NCBI RefSeq assembly: GCF_002217945.1
Contig: NZ_BCMG01000008.1
Coordinates: 85,015 to 149,014 of the forward strand
DNA: 64,000 nucleotides
From: Secundilactobacillus silagei JCM 19001
GTDB taxonomy: Bacteria; Bacillota; Bacilli; Lactobacillales; Lactobacillaceae
Direction of reading: 5' to 3'
A program made the position numbers and the translations under genes. The notes beneath the pieces were generated by a model that ran no database searches, was not told the DNA's origin, and saw nothing but the letters and a program-made list of their open reading frames with translations. Shown piece after piece: positions 49,083 through 60,053 of this stretch. Every line of letters begins with the position of its first letter. Position 1 is the first letter of the stretch.

Positions 49083-49258
49083 CCATTATCAGCACTTAGC
49101 AATAGCCAAAAAGTTTCACATGAAACATTTTGATTAAACACTAGCAGTTAGCACGAACAGACGTTCAAATATGCTATGATAAAATCAGCAAAATTCGAGC
49201 ATACCCAAAGCGATAGTTTCATGGATGATAGCGTGATAGATAGAAAGGAACGACGACA

Positions 49259-52200
49259 ATGACGTTGCAATTTGTGATTGGAAAAGCCAGCGTTGACCAT
49301 CAGGCAAGCCTCTTAGCAGAACTGGCTAAGGCGCAGCAGGTACACCCTGATGATCAATTCTATTACTTAGTGCCAAACCACATTAAATTCGAATCTGAAG
49401 TTCAGGTGCTGACTAGGTTAGCTCAGTTGGCCGGTGTGGAAAATGGGGCGTACGCGCAATCCGGCGTGCAGGTGCTTTCACTGACCCGCCTAGCCTGGTT
49501 TTTTATGAAGAACGCTCCGGCTTATCAGCTGCCGCGAATTTCTCAAGCCGGGATGAACATGCTGGTTTATCAAGCCATTTTAGACCATCAAGATGAACTG
49601 CGCTTATTTGCTGGTGAAGCAGACCGGCCGGGGTTCATTAGTTTACTGACCCGCCAAATATTGGAGTTAAAAACCGGTCAGGTCAGTGTTTTAGACCTCG
49701 ACCAAGTCGCAAAAAAACTGACCGGGACCAGCGCGGATCTCGATGCCAAATTACACGATCTCGTCTTGATCTACGACAGTTTTGAACAGGCGATGACCAA
49801 TAAGTACGTGGCCAACACCGATTTACTGAATCAACTGAGCACTTACTTGGAAAAAGTAGATCTCAGTCACGCGCACTTTTACTTTGATGGTTTCTCTCAG
49901 ACCCAGTTCTCGGCGCAGGAAATGAAGCTGTTAACGACGCTGATGAGCCAAGCAGCGGAAGTTAAAGTTGCGCTGATCTTGGATCAAGGGACACCAACGG
50001 CTGATGCCATTAACGAGCAGAGTTTGTTCTTTCAACCGTCGCGGACCTATATGCGGCTTTACCAGACGGCACGGGCACTGTCAGTACCGGTGTTGCGCGA
50101 TATTAAAGCCACCACGACTCGGACGACTCCTGAACTGCAGCAGCTGGAAACTTACTGGCAGTCAACGGCGACAGGGGTTACGGCAACGCAGACTGAAGAT
50201 TTACAACAGGCTGATCACATTCAGATCATTCAAGCCGATAACCGGTATGCTGAAGTGGCCCGGGTAGCCACCATGATCCGGCAGTTAGTCGCTGAAAAGG
50301 GCTACCGGTACCGGGACTTTCTAATCTTGACCCGCCATTTGGATCAATATGCCACTATTTTAGCGCCGATTATGAACGCCCAGGAGATCCCTTACTTTAG
50401 CGACGTTCAGCAGTCAATGGCCGACCATCCCTTGGTGGAATTGATCAATGCGCTGTTTGAAATTAAGCGCAAGCACTTCCAGTACGCGGATATTATGCGG
50501 CTACTGAAGACCGAACTGTTAGTCCCGAAAACCGCTGATGATCACGAGATGAACATCGACACGTTTCGTGACGCGCTGTTTAAGACGGAAAACTGGGTCT
50601 TAAAGATGGGCTATCAAGGCTCTCGATGGCTGCAAAAAGAAGACTGGCCGTACGCCCGGCTGCACAGTGATGATCTGGGAACCGTCACCAGTGCGGATCA
50701 AGCGACCTCCGAGCAGATCAACGGCATTCGCCGGTTTGTCAGAGACACATTGGTACCGTTCTATAAAAAATTAGATCAAGTTAAAAACGGCCGGGAAGCA
50801 GCGACCTTACTGGTGAACTTTATGACTGAAAACGGGGTCGTGGATCGGTTAATGGCTTGGCGTGATCAAGCCATTGACGCTGGGGACCTGGTGCAAGCGG
50901 GACAGCCAGAACAGGTCTGGCAAACGTTTTGTGACCTGCTGGATGAATACGTCACGATTTTAGGGGATCGGCTATTTCAGTCCCAGGATTTCTTAGCGTT
51001 GCTGCAGGCCGGGTTTGAGGGGGCTGACTATTCGCAGATTCCTTCGACACTTGATCAGGTGATGATTTCTGAAAGCGGCATTATTCAAATGAATAACCGG
51101 AAGATCACATTTATGATTGGGTCAATTGATACCACGATGCCAGACACCACGTTGCCCACGCATTTACTGAACGATCAGGACCGCCAAAAACTAACGCTGC
51201 CAGAAGGCGAGTATCTAAACGATGATGGCATCATGACGTTGCAGGGTGAGCCCTATATCAACTATCTGGCCTTTATGACACCCAGTGAGCGCTTGATTTT
51301 CACCTATCCCATCAATGCCGGCGATGACGCGCAAAACCAGATTAGCCCTTACTTAGCACGGATTCAAAAACATTTTAACTTACCCATAATCAGCCATACG
51401 GCGATGCCGCAAGCTGATCAGCAGGACCTGAAACCGTATCTGGGCGCTAAGCGGGCAACGCTGCGGCACTTAATTCAGGCCAGCAATGATTCTCGTGATC
51501 GAAACGTCGACTTGAGTACCGCGTGGCAGTACGTTTATCAAGTCCTTGATCAAGGGAATACGAAAGCGTTAACGGAAAAGTTACTGGGCAGTATTTCCTA
51601 CCGCAACGTTCCTGCACAGCTCGATGCTGAAATCGTCACCGGACTGTACGGCAACACGATCAACAGCTCGATTTCTAAGTTGGAGGAATTTTATCGCAAC
51701 CAGTACGCGTACTTTCTCAAGTACGGGTTAAAGCTGCGTGAACGGGATGAATTTGAACTGTCACCAGCTAATACTGGCGAGTTCTTCCACGCTGCCATGG
51801 ATCAGTTAATGAAACGGGTCAACGCGGAAAAACTCGACCTAGCCACTTTAGATGAGAAGCAGCTGAACGAACTGATCACAGAGATCACGAGTAAAATTTT
51901 AAACGACCCGAAGAACCTGCAATACGCGATTTTAAATTCCAGTCAGCGGATGACCTTTATCAAGCAGCAGCTGATTGGAGTCGTTCGGCAAATGGCGGCG
52001 ACCTTTCACAAACAGAGTCAGTACACACCGATGCGGGCCCGCAAGACCGAAGTCCTGTTTGGCCACATTGGTGCGGAGAACGGGTTACCGCCACTGGTCT
52101 TTGATCTGCCAAAGGAAAAGCAGATTCGGGTTCGGGGTAAAATTGACCGCATCGATACGCTGAAATTACCGACGAACGAGTACATCGGCATTGTTGACTA

Positions 52201-52822
52201 CAAATCCAGTGAACATACGGTTAAGTTTAACGATATCTACGAAGGCATTGCCATGCAGATGATGACGTATCTGGATGTAGTGCAGCAGAATATGGGTCTA
52301 GTAGCCGATGACGAAGACGCACAGTTGGCGGGCGCACTATACCTGCATTTGCAAAATCCGCGGTTGCGGCCCAGTGATATTAAGACGGATATTGCCAGTG
52401 CTTTATTAGCTAAAGAACGCTATGAAGGGGTACTGGTAGCCGATGATGAAATGCTCCACGGACTAGAACCTGAACTAGACGTGAGTGAAGCGGCGAAGGT
52501 CTTTCCGTTTAAGTTTCGGAAGGATGGATCAACGGCTAAATCTAATTCCATTATTACGATGGATCAGTTAAAGAGTTTATTGAAGTACACGGAAATGAAG
52601 ATCACGGATGCCGGCAATGCTATTTTTGACGGTGAAGTTGAATTGAATCCGTATAAACCGGCTAGTGGGATGACGGCCATGACGAATTCACCGTACACGG
52701 CGATCATGCAGTTTGATCCGATGCTGCCGGAAAACAGTTACCGGATACAGACCGCGGCGTCCAAAGCAGCCGATATTATGGCGCAAATCGAAACGGAGGT
52801 TAAACGGCGTGAATTACACTAA
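49259..52822 (+). CDS. rexB: ATP-dependent helicase/nuclease subunit RexB
   Basis: RexB is a subunit of the RexAB (AddAB-type) enzyme that resects double-strand breaks and controls recombination. The 1187-residue protein has the AddB-like N terminus, but MTLQFVIGKASVDHQASLL replaces the Walker A motif of AddB. The C-terminal PD-(D/E)XK nuclease motif is present (GKIDRIDTL ... YIGIVDYKSSEHTVKF). I see one cysteine (TFCDLL), so the four-cysteine iron-sulfur site of AddB is absent, as usual for RexB. The end overlaps rexA by 14 bases. Confidence 0.95.
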   Translation: MTLQFVIGKASVDHQASLLAELAKAQQVHPDDQFYYLVPNHIKFESEVQVLTRLAQLAGVENGAYAQSGVQVLSLTRLAWFFMKNAPAYQLPRISQAGMNMLVYQAILDHQDELRLFAGEADRPGFISLLTRQILELKTGQVSVLDLDQVAKKLTGTSADLDAKLHDLVLIYDSFEQAMTNKYVANTDLLNQLSTYLEKVDLSHAHFYFDGFSQTQFSAQEMKLLTTLMSQAAEVKVALILDQGTPTADAINEQSLFFQPSRTYMRLYQTARALSVPVLRDIKATTTRTTPELQQLETYWQSTATGVTATQTEDLQQADHIQIIQADNRYAEVARVATMIRQLVAEKGYRYRDFLILTRHLDQYATILAPIMNAQEIPYFSDVQQSMADHPLVELINALFEIKRKHFQYADIMRLLKTELLVPKTADDHEMNIDTFRDALFKTENWVLKMGYQGSRWLQKEDWPYARLHSDDLGTVTSADQATSEQINGIRRFVRDTLVPFYKKLDQVKNGREAATLLVNFMTENGVVDRLMAWRDQAIDAGDLVQAGQPEQVWQTFCDLLDEYVTILGDRLFQSQDFLALLQAGFEGADYSQIPSTLDQVMISESGIIQMNNRKITFMIGSIDTTMPDTTLPTHLLNDQDRQKLTLPEGEYLNDDGIMTLQGEPYINYLAFMTPSERLIFTYPINAGDDAQNQISPYLARIQKHFNLPIISHTAMPQADQQDLKPYLGAKRATLRHLIQASNDSRDRNVDLSTAWQYVYQVLDQGNTKALTEKLLGSISYRNVPAQLDAEIVTGLYGNTINSSISKLEEFYRNQYAYFLKYGLKLRERDEFELSPANTGEFFHAAMDQLMKRVNAEKLDLATLDEKQLNELITEITSKILNDPKNLQYAILNSSQRMTFIKQQLIGVVRQMAATFHKQSQYTPMRARKTEVLFGHIGAENGLPPLVFDLPKEKQIRVRGKIDRIDTLKLPTNEYIGIVDYKSSEHTVKFNDIYEGIAMQMMTYLDVVQQNMGLVADDEDAQLAGALYLHLQNPRLRPSDIKTDIASALLAKERYEGVLVADDEMLHGLEPELDVSEAAKVFPFKFRKDGSTAKSNSIITMDQLKSLLKYTEMKITDAGNAIFDGEVELNPYKPASGMTAMTNSPYTAIMQFDPMLPENSYRIQTAASKAADIMAQIETEVKRRELH

Positions 52823-55800
52823 GAGTCAACAACAAGTTTTAGATACCCACCAGACTAATCTGCTGGTTTCGGCTTCCGCTGGTTCTGGAAAAACGCGGGT
52901 GTTAGTAGACCGGGTGATCAACATGATCTTGGCGCATGAAAGTCTGGAAAACCTCCTGATCGTGACCTTTACCCGCGCGGCGGCAGCCGAAATGAAGGAC
53001 CGGATCGAAACGGCGCTGCGCCAGCAGATCAGTGTGGCGGATGCTTCGGAGCAGCGGTATTTATCCCGTCAATTAGCAGTCTTACCGGTAGCTGACATCA
53101 GTACACTGGACGCTTTTTGCCAAAAAATCGTCGAGCGTTATTACTATTTGATCGATCTGGATCCGGTCTTTCGGATCCTGGGCGATCAATCCGAAAGTGA
53201 TCTGCTAAAAGACGAGGTTTGGAACGACGTGCGTGAGCAGCTGTACCAAAATGATGACGACGGCGCGTTCAAACAACTGGTCACGAATTTTTCTAATGAC
53301 CGTTCCGATGATGGGTTGACCGATCAAGTGATGCAGGTCTTTTCGTTCATGGGTGCGAAGCCGGATCCCAGTGCTTGGCTGAAGACTTTAGCGGCACCGT
53401 ATCGGGTGGACGGTCCATTGATGGCCAGTTCGATCGTGCAACAGCAGGTACTGCCGCTGATCTCGCAGCAACTGGATACCGCGAAGCAGGAATTACAGCA
53501 GGGCCGCGAACTGGCAGATGGAGTCAACATTGACAAGGCCGTCGCTTACATGGATGACTTGCTGGTGTCCTTATCCGAATTTCACATGGACGAATTATCG
53601 TGGGACGGATTAAGACAAGGTCTCAATGAATTTCCTTGGGGCCGGCTGCCAAGTATTGGTAAAAAATCGGCTGAGTATGATGACTATCAAGACATTAAAG
53701 GCACGTTTGTCGCACACCGCGACAATGCCAAGAAGGCACTGGAAACAGCTGCTAAATTAATGCCGTTACCAGAAGAAGCGACGGCTGAAGCCATGAATAA
53801 CAGCCGTGGGATCGTTGCAGAACTGGCAGCCGTGGTGCAGCAATTTGCCACGGCTTACGATGCCGAAAAACGGCGCCGGCACGTCTGGGAGTTCAGCGAT
53901 ATTGAACACTTTGCCCTGCAGATCTTGCAGGCTCCAGCCCCTGAAGCCATCGCGGTCCGGGAACAATTATCCAAGGACTACCACGAAATTATGGTGGATG
54001 AATATCAAGATACCAATGAACTGCAAGAAGCCATTGTGACCACGTTAGCCCATGAGCACCCCGGTAATTTATTTATGGTGGGGGACATCAAGCAGTCCAT
54101 TTACCGTTTCAGACTGGCGGAGCCCAAGTTATTTATTGATAAATTCAACCGGTATCAAGCAGATCCTGATGCCGGTAAGGAAATTACGCTGGCGGAAAAC
54201 TTCCGCTCAATGAAAAACGTTGATGCGTTTACCAACCTGATCTTCACCCAGATCATGGACGAGCAGTTAGGTCAGATCAAATATGCGGGCTCAGCTAAGC
54301 TCGTTTACGGCGCTAACTATCCGGATACCTTACCCAACGTCGCATTCTTAATGATCTATGATACTGAGGCGCCGAGTGACGCTGGAGCGGATGACGCGCC
54401 AGATGGTGACGCCGGTCAAGTGACCCTGATTGCCCAGCAGATTCGTGAATTATTAGCTAAAGAAACGCAGATCTGGGACCGTTCAGAACAGCAGCTGCGG
54501 CCACTGAAGTACGAAGATATTGCTATTATTTCGTCAACCAAAAAGAATAATTTGGAAATTCAAGATCAGTTTGGTCGAGCGGATATTCCGGTACAGATCA
54601 ACGATGCGCAAAGCTACTTTAAAACCACCGAAGTTCAGATCATGATGTCGATGCTGCAGATCATTGATAATCCCTATCAAGACATTCCGTTAGCGGCGGT
54701 ACTACGGTCGCCAATCGTGGGTTTGAACGAAAATGAATTGGCTTATTTACGGATCAACGATAAGTCCGACGATTACTATTCCGCGCTGCTGCACTTTTAT
54801 CAGGGCTACCAAGATGAGTATGCGGGCAATCATTACGCGGATGAACTCTACCCTAAGATTCAGAAATTCTTGGAACAGCTGCAGCAATTTCAAACCACTG
54901 CGCGGCAAAAACAGCTAGCCACGTTGATTTGGCAGATCTATCAAACGACTGGTTTTCTGGACTATGTCGCGGGAATGCCAGCGGGCCCGCAGCGGCAGGC
55001 TAACCTGCACGCACTGTATGAACGGGCGGCCGACTACGAGCAAAACGGGTTTAAGGGCCTGTTTCAGTTCGTTAGGTTTATTGAACGGATGCAGCGTAAC
55101 GACCACGATCTGGCAGAAGCGAAGACCAGAGCAACGGAAAATGCCGTGCAAGTGATGACGATTCATGGCAGCAAGGGACTGGAATTTCCAGTGGTCTTCT
55201 TATTGAACGCGTCAAAGAAGTTCAATATGCAAGACCTGACTGACCACGCGGTGCTTAACAATCAGTTAGGTATCGGGATCGACTACTTTGATCCAGAAAA
55301 GCGGGTGGCAGCCCCCACCTTGCCAAAGCTAGTGATTCAAGCGGCGACCCGTAAAGAGGCTCTGGCTGAAGAAATGCGTAAATTATACGTGGCGCTGACC
55401 CGGGCTGAACAGCGGCTTTACATCGTTGGTGCCTGCAAGGGCCAAGACAATCTGATCAAGGGCTGGAGCGCCGCAAATCACGATGACTCACTGGTGTTAA
55501 ATCCCAATCTACGGGAGAAGACCCAGAACTTTTTGGACTGGATCGGCTTAGCTTTGATGCGGCACCCGCAGTTTGAACTGAACCCAGAAAAAAAGGTGCT
55601 GCCAGATTTAAAGGATGATGAGACGCAGTTTGAACTCCACTTTTATTCGGCCGATGATCTCGTTAACATGGGGCCAAGGTCGAAACCGACGACGGGTAAA
55701 ATCTGGCTACAGGACTTGAAGAAGCAGGTCAAGTCCGCCGACTATACCGATGTCAACGTCGATGAAATCGATCAGCTGATGGCCTTTCGCTATCAGCATC

Positions 55801-56501
55801 AAGCCGAAACCCAGACAACGGCCTACCAGTCCGTTTCCGAAATTAAACGCTTGTTTGAAGATCCGGATCTTAAGCAGCTGGGGGACTTTCAGCCCAATTG
55901 GCAGACGGCGCAGGGCGGTAACCGGTTTGTGACCCATGATCTGGCACAGCCAGACTTTATGCAGACGATTAACGCACCCACATCAGCTGAAATTGGGACG
56001 GCCACTCATTTGATCTTCCAGGAAATTGATCTGGCACAGCCAATCGATCTGAAGACCGTTCAGGCGGTCATTGACCGGTTAGTTGACCAAAAGGTGATGC
56101 AGCCAGCAGTGGCCGAGCGGATCAAACAAGATCAAGTCGTCAACTTCTTTAAGAGTGAATTTGGGCAGACGATTCTGCAGCATCAAGACAGCCTCAAACG
56201 CGAAACGCCATTTTCCCTGTTATTGCCAGCTAAGGATGCCTTTACGACTGTCGATGACGCGGACGCTAAAATCTTGATTCACGGGATCATTGACGGGTAC
56301 TTTGTTACCGAGGATGGCATTACGCTGTTTGATTACAAGACCGATTATTTGCAGCCAACGGAGGCGGGGATCGAAAAAGTGAAGCACCGCTATGAAGGCC
56401 AGCTGCGCTTATACGCGTTAGCGCTGGAGAAGATGCTGCAAAAGCCCGTCCGCAATCAGTATCTCTACCTCTTGTCAATCGATCAGTTAGTTCAAGTCTG
56501 A
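52809..56501 (+). CDS. rexA: ATP-dependent helicase/nuclease subunit RexA
   Basis: RexA is the UvrD-like helicase plus nuclease subunit of RexAB. The 1230-residue protein has Walker A (SASAGSGKTRVLVDRV), VTFTRAAAAEMKDRI, helicase motif II (IMVDEYQDTNELQ), VGDIKQSIYRFRLAEP, and motif VI (LYVALTRAEQRLYIVG). A C-terminal nuclease domain follows (ILIHGIIDGYF ... LFDYKTDYL). It begins at GTG 52809, after GGAGG, inside the end of rexB. The open frame continues further upstream but without start signals. Translationally coupled pair. Confidence 0.96.
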   Translation: MNYTKSQQQVLDTHQTNLLVSASAGSGKTRVLVDRVINMILAHESLENLLIVTFTRAAAAEMKDRIETALRQQISVADASEQRYLSRQLAVLPVADISTLDAFCQKIVERYYYLIDLDPVFRILGDQSESDLLKDEVWNDVREQLYQNDDDGAFKQLVTNFSNDRSDDGLTDQVMQVFSFMGAKPDPSAWLKTLAAPYRVDGPLMASSIVQQQVLPLISQQLDTAKQELQQGRELADGVNIDKAVAYMDDLLVSLSEFHMDELSWDGLRQGLNEFPWGRLPSIGKKSAEYDDYQDIKGTFVAHRDNAKKALETAAKLMPLPEEATAEAMNNSRGIVAELAAVVQQFATAYDAEKRRRHVWEFSDIEHFALQILQAPAPEAIAVREQLSKDYHEIMVDEYQDTNELQEAIVTTLAHEHPGNLFMVGDIKQSIYRFRLAEPKLFIDKFNRYQADPDAGKEITLAENFRSMKNVDAFTNLIFTQIMDEQLGQIKYAGSAKLVYGANYPDTLPNVAFLMIYDTEAPSDAGADDAPDGDAGQVTLIAQQIRELLAKETQIWDRSEQQLRPLKYEDIAIISSTKKNNLEIQDQFGRADIPVQINDAQSYFKTTEVQIMMSMLQIIDNPYQDIPLAAVLRSPIVGLNENELAYLRINDKSDDYYSALLHFYQGYQDEYAGNHYADELYPKIQKFLEQLQQFQTTARQKQLATLIWQIYQTTGFLDYVAGMPAGPQRQANLHALYERAADYEQNGFKGLFQFVRFIERMQRNDHDLAEAKTRATENAVQVMTIHGSKGLEFPVVFLLNASKKFNMQDLTDHAVLNNQLGIGIDYFDPEKRVAAPTLPKLVIQAATRKEALAEEMRKLYVALTRAEQRLYIVGACKGQDNLIKGWSAANHDDSLVLNPNLREKTQNFLDWIGLALMRHPQFELNPEKKVLPDLKDDETQFELHFYSADDLVNMGPRSKPTTGKIWLQDLKKQVKSADYTDVNVDEIDQLMAFRYQHQAETQTTAYQSVSEIKRLFEDPDLKQLGDFQPNWQTAQGGNRFVTHDLAQPDFMQTINAPTSAEIGTATHLIFQEIDLAQPIDLKTVQAVIDRLVDQKVMQPAVAERIKQDQVVNFFKSEFGQTILQHQDSLKRETPFSLLLPAKDAFTTVDDADAKILIHGIIDGYFVTEDGITLFDYKTDYLQPTEAGIEKVKHRYEGQLRLYALALEKMLQKPVRNQYLYLLSIDQLVQV

Positions 56502-56687
56502 TTTTTGCAGTTTTAATCGATTTGATATAAAAACTTAATTTTTCTTAAAAAATGGCGATAATAACGCTTTTTAGCAAGTGAAAAAGGGCTTGTAATCCAG
56601 TGATTATGCCAGTTGAGTTTGTTTCTACCGCCATGGGCATGGCATAATAGGAATTATTAATCAATCAAAAAACTGGAGAGAATCGTT

Positions 56688-59600
56688 TTGAAAAAAATTT
56701 ATGAAAGAATTCCGGTATGGCTGGTTTATACGGTTATATTTGCTTTAGTTGTGTGCTGTTCTTTTGGCTCGTTGCGTCTTTTAGGTCAGACGACGATCTG
56801 GAAAATGGACGGGATTTCTCAGCACTACCCGATCCTCGAACAATTTTATCGGATCCTGCGGGGGACGGATCACCAATCATTATTTGGCTGGTCGTGGAAT
56901 CTGGGCCTTGGTGCCGATCAGATGACGACCTTCGCCTACTACGTTGTTGGTGACCCGTTCAGCTACTTGATCGCTTTGTTCCCGGCTGACCAGATTCAAC
57001 TGGGTTATCAGCTGCTTACGTTCGTGCGGTTATATGCCGTGGGGCTAGCATTCTTAGTGTTTGCTAAACAGATGAAATTAAAGCGCAGCGGCAGTTTAAT
57101 TGCCACGTTGATCTATACGTTTACGAGTTTTTCGTTCTACGTTTCTTTTCACCATCCCTTTTTCCTGCTACCGTTGATTTTCTTCCCGCTGCTGTGTACG
57201 GCGGTCGATAAAATTTACCATGGCCAATCGTTTCTGTGGCTGGTAGCGATTACAGCAGTGACTTTGATCAGTAACGTTTACTTTGCCTACTTGCTGGGGA
57301 TCGGATCGTTGATCTTTGCGATTATTCGCTACATTGATTTGAAACGAAAGGATGAATTAGCTCGGTCACTGCCCAAGTCATTTGGTTACTTTATGCTGAC
57401 AGTGGTGATGGCGTTGCTGATTTCAGCCATGGTGATGTTACCAAACATTGATTCCATGCTGAATTCGTCAAGGTCTGGTGCGACCAATTTTGCGAATGGG
57501 CTGAAACTCTACCCCGCAATTTATTACCTCAAATTACCGGGAGCGCTATTAGATTCTAGCAGCAGCGGCCGGTATTACTGGGCAGTGATGGGAACCAGCG
57601 GCTTAGCCTTACTGGCCATGATGTGGACGTTACGTCACTTCAAAAGATTCTTAATGTTGAACGTGACGCTGATACTAACCTTCGTAGCCGTTTTGTTCCC
57701 GCAATTTGCGGCGGCGATGAACGTTATGAGTACACCGTCCAACCGTTGGCTGTTGCTGTCACAGTTAGTATTTGCTCTGGCGGCCGGTATCTTTGTGGAT
57801 CACATTTCTGAACTGGTACTAGCCGATTTTAAATGGTTTCTTGGGGGCACGTTATTGTTCTTGGCCCTGGTTTGGATCGGTAACGGGTTTGGGTTCAACC
57901 TACCAGCGCATCAAGGGGTCACGTACGGCATTTATTTGGTGCTGCTACTGGCCATTGCATACGGTTTAATTGCGGGCTTTAAGGGCATTCAGGTCAGGCT
58001 GACACTGCTGATACTAGTGATCGTTAACGTCACTAGTTTAGGATTAGGTTTTTATAGCAGCAGCTATAACGACCGGCTGCAGATCGGCGAATTAAGTCGG
58101 GGCGTGGCTGACCACTGGATCAAAGCCTACTATGATTTTGCGGACCGTTATTTAAACCGGCATGACCAATCGTTTTACCGGACGGCTGAAACTTCAGATT
58201 ATTACACGTCGCGGACAGTGGGGAATAACATTCCCATGCTGCTGGGGACACATCCAATCGGGTCGTATTTTTCCGTTCAAAATGGGGCCGTCAACGCCTT
58301 TAATAAGGACCTGCAAAACAGTGAAAATACCATGAATAACCCAACCAGTAACGTTGATAATCGAACCACGATGTCATCGTTATTGAACGTCAAATACCTG
58401 TTTGCGAAACAAAGTGAAATCGGTAAGTCAAAGGTACCTTACGGGTTCAAGATCATGAAAAATAAGCATAAACAGCCGATCGTGTTCCAAAATCAGCCGG
58501 TTTATAGCTTAGACAATAAGTCTGGAACTGCGCTGTATCGTAATCGGTATGCTTTGCCGTTAGCCTACACGCAGACCCAGCAATTGAATCGGCCGGCTTA
58601 CCAGCGATTATCTGCTAACGATAAGGAACAGGCCATGTTAGACGGGACGCTGACTAGTCATCCAGTTAAAGGGGTCAAGACGGTCAATGCTCAAAAGGCC
58701 GGTAAAATTGTGCCCTATTCAGTTAAAATGAATTATCAGCCGATCACAACGGAGAAGCAGCTCTTCGACTATCAGGCTCACCATCGGACCAGCCAGTCCG
58801 TTTTAGAGCCGGTTGAGTCAAAAGACCTAACGGCAAAACGACTGGAAAAAGATCAGATGGTTCTTAAGCAGAAGGTTCCTAGTCAAGCTGTCAGCAATTT
58901 ACTCGAGCAAAATCAATCAATGGTCAACGCGAATAATGACGCTAATCGCCATGGCTTAAAAGAAATGGCCAGCGATTCTCTGGGTCAAAATGCCAACTAT
59001 CAGATTACGTTGAAGCATCCTTCAGCGTATAAGAACAGTGAGCTTTACATTGAGTTCGATGGCATCAAAGCGCAGTTTCCGTCACTGAATGATCGCCTGA
59101 ATTTCGTTGCGCAGCGCTCGTTAATGAGCAACGTGCCGTTTTCACATGGCGATAAGTTGAACTATTTACGAGATCTCACGAATAACCAATACTTTAATTC
59201 GTTTATTCTGCAGGTTGAGTCACATCATAAAATCACGCCCATTCAGCAGTTAGGGATCGATAATATGTCTGACTATGAACCTAAAACTCAAGCATTGATC
59301 AACTTGGGTTATTCTAAGAAGCCTCGAAAGACGATCAATGTCTCGTTTTATAAAGCGCAACAGATGAGCTTTAAACACGTGCGGGTGATTGCAGTCCCAT
59401 TTGGGCAGCACTACCGTCAAAAAACGACTCAGATTCAAAAACGGGGCCTTAAACAGTTGAAAGTCACTAATAACCGGGTTTCTGGGAGTACTAACCAGGC
59501 GCAGGCGAGTGTTCTGACAACTTCGATTCCTTACACCAAGGGCTGGCACTTAGCCGTGGACGGTAATCAGACGCCGACCCAAAAGGTGAATACGGGATTT

Positions 59601-59774
59601 GTTGGCGCGAAGATTCCGGCTGGTCGCCATCAGATTCGGTTAACGTATCAAACACCTGGACTAACAGCCGGACGCTATCTGTCAGTTATCGGACTAGTAC
59701 TGTTTGTACTGGGCGTTATCTGGGAAGTGTGGCGCTGGTTATTGATTAAGCAGCCACTGAACGCACGGCATTAA
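56688..59774 (+). CDS. yfhO: YfhO family membrane protein
   Basis: The 1028-residue polytopic protein has about 12 membrane helices in the first 460 residues. It carries the YfhO signature WKMDGISQHYPILEQFYRIL and FGWSWNLGLGADQMTTFAYYVVGDPFSYL. A large extracellular domain follows (about 480-990), with one C-terminal helix (LSVIGLVLFVLGVIWEVWRWL) and a basic end. In Gram-positive bacteria YfhO proteins modify lipoteichoic acid or other polymers by GT-C-type glycosyl transfer; here that is family knowledge. Start TTG after GGAGAGAATCG. Monocistronic. Confidence 0.9.
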   Translation: MKKIYERIPVWLVYTVIFALVVCCSFGSLRLLGQTTIWKMDGISQHYPILEQFYRILRGTDHQSLFGWSWNLGLGADQMTTFAYYVVGDPFSYLIALFPADQIQLGYQLLTFVRLYAVGLAFLVFAKQMKLKRSGSLIATLIYTFTSFSFYVSFHHPFFLLPLIFFPLLCTAVDKIYHGQSFLWLVAITAVTLISNVYFAYLLGIGSLIFAIIRYIDLKRKDELARSLPKSFGYFMLTVVMALLISAMVMLPNIDSMLNSSRSGATNFANGLKLYPAIYYLKLPGALLDSSSSGRYYWAVMGTSGLALLAMMWTLRHFKRFLMLNVTLILTFVAVLFPQFAAAMNVMSTPSNRWLLLSQLVFALAAGIFVDHISELVLADFKWFLGGTLLFLALVWIGNGFGFNLPAHQGVTYGIYLVLLLAIAYGLIAGFKGIQVRLTLLILVIVNVTSLGLGFYSSSYNDRLQIGELSRGVADHWIKAYYDFADRYLNRHDQSFYRTAETSDYYTSRTVGNNIPMLLGTHPIGSYFSVQNGAVNAFNKDLQNSENTMNNPTSNVDNRTTMSSLLNVKYLFAKQSEIGKSKVPYGFKIMKNKHKQPIVFQNQPVYSLDNKSGTALYRNRYALPLAYTQTQQLNRPAYQRLSANDKEQAMLDGTLTSHPVKGVKTVNAQKAGKIVPYSVKMNYQPITTEKQLFDYQAHHRTSQSVLEPVESKDLTAKRLEKDQMVLKQKVPSQAVSNLLEQNQSMVNANNDANRHGLKEMASDSLGQNANYQITLKHPSAYKNSELYIEFDGIKAQFPSLNDRLNFVAQRSLMSNVPFSHGDKLNYLRDLTNNQYFNSFILQVESHHKITPIQQLGIDNMSDYEPKTQALINLGYSKKPRKTINVSFYKAQQMSFKHVRVIAVPFGQHYRQKTTQIQKRGLKQLKVTNNRVSGSTNQAQASVLTTSIPYTKGWHLAVDGNQTPTQKVNTGFVGAKIPAGRHQIRLTYQTPGLTAGRYLSVIGLVLFVLGVIWEVWRWLLIKQPLNARH

Positions 59775-59787
59775 TGGATTACAATCT

Positions 59788-59837
59788 AAAAAGGCTTGAA
59801 GTTTCAACGATTAACGTTGAATCCTCAAGCCTTTTTA
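59788..59837. terminator. Bidirectional terminator after yfhO
   Basis: AAAAAGGCTTGA pairs with TCAAGCCTTTTT, with inner TTCAACG/CGTTGAA. Confidence 0.88.
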
Positions 59838-59846
59838 GTGTTCTCT

Positions 59847-60035
59847 TTAAAGTAACAGTAAACTGATCAAGACGATCAGCATGAAGATTGACACAATTAT
59901 TAGTGGCAGTGTTGATGTTAACGCAATGCGGTGGTCATGACGGATGCTAACGATAATCACACTCAGCAATGCAATCAATCCAACCGCGAAAAGAATCATC
60001 AATTTAATCTGCACTGCCGTATCTGCAATGGTCAT
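59847..60035 (-). CDS. Small two-helix membrane protein
   Basis: The 62-residue protein has two hydrophobic stretches (IKLMILFAVGLIALLSVIIVSI and STLPLIIVSIFMLIVLISLLLL) joined by a short polar loop (RHDHRIALT). Its gene follows the GNAT gene by 18 bases on the same strand, probably as an operon, with GAGGTGAGGTTTT before the start. Family not recognised. Confidence 0.65.
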   Translation of the reverse strand: MTIADTAVQIKLMILFAVGLIALLSVIIVSIRHDHRIALTSTLPLIIVSIFMLIVLISLLLL

Positions 60036-60053
60036 AAAACCTCACCTCACTGA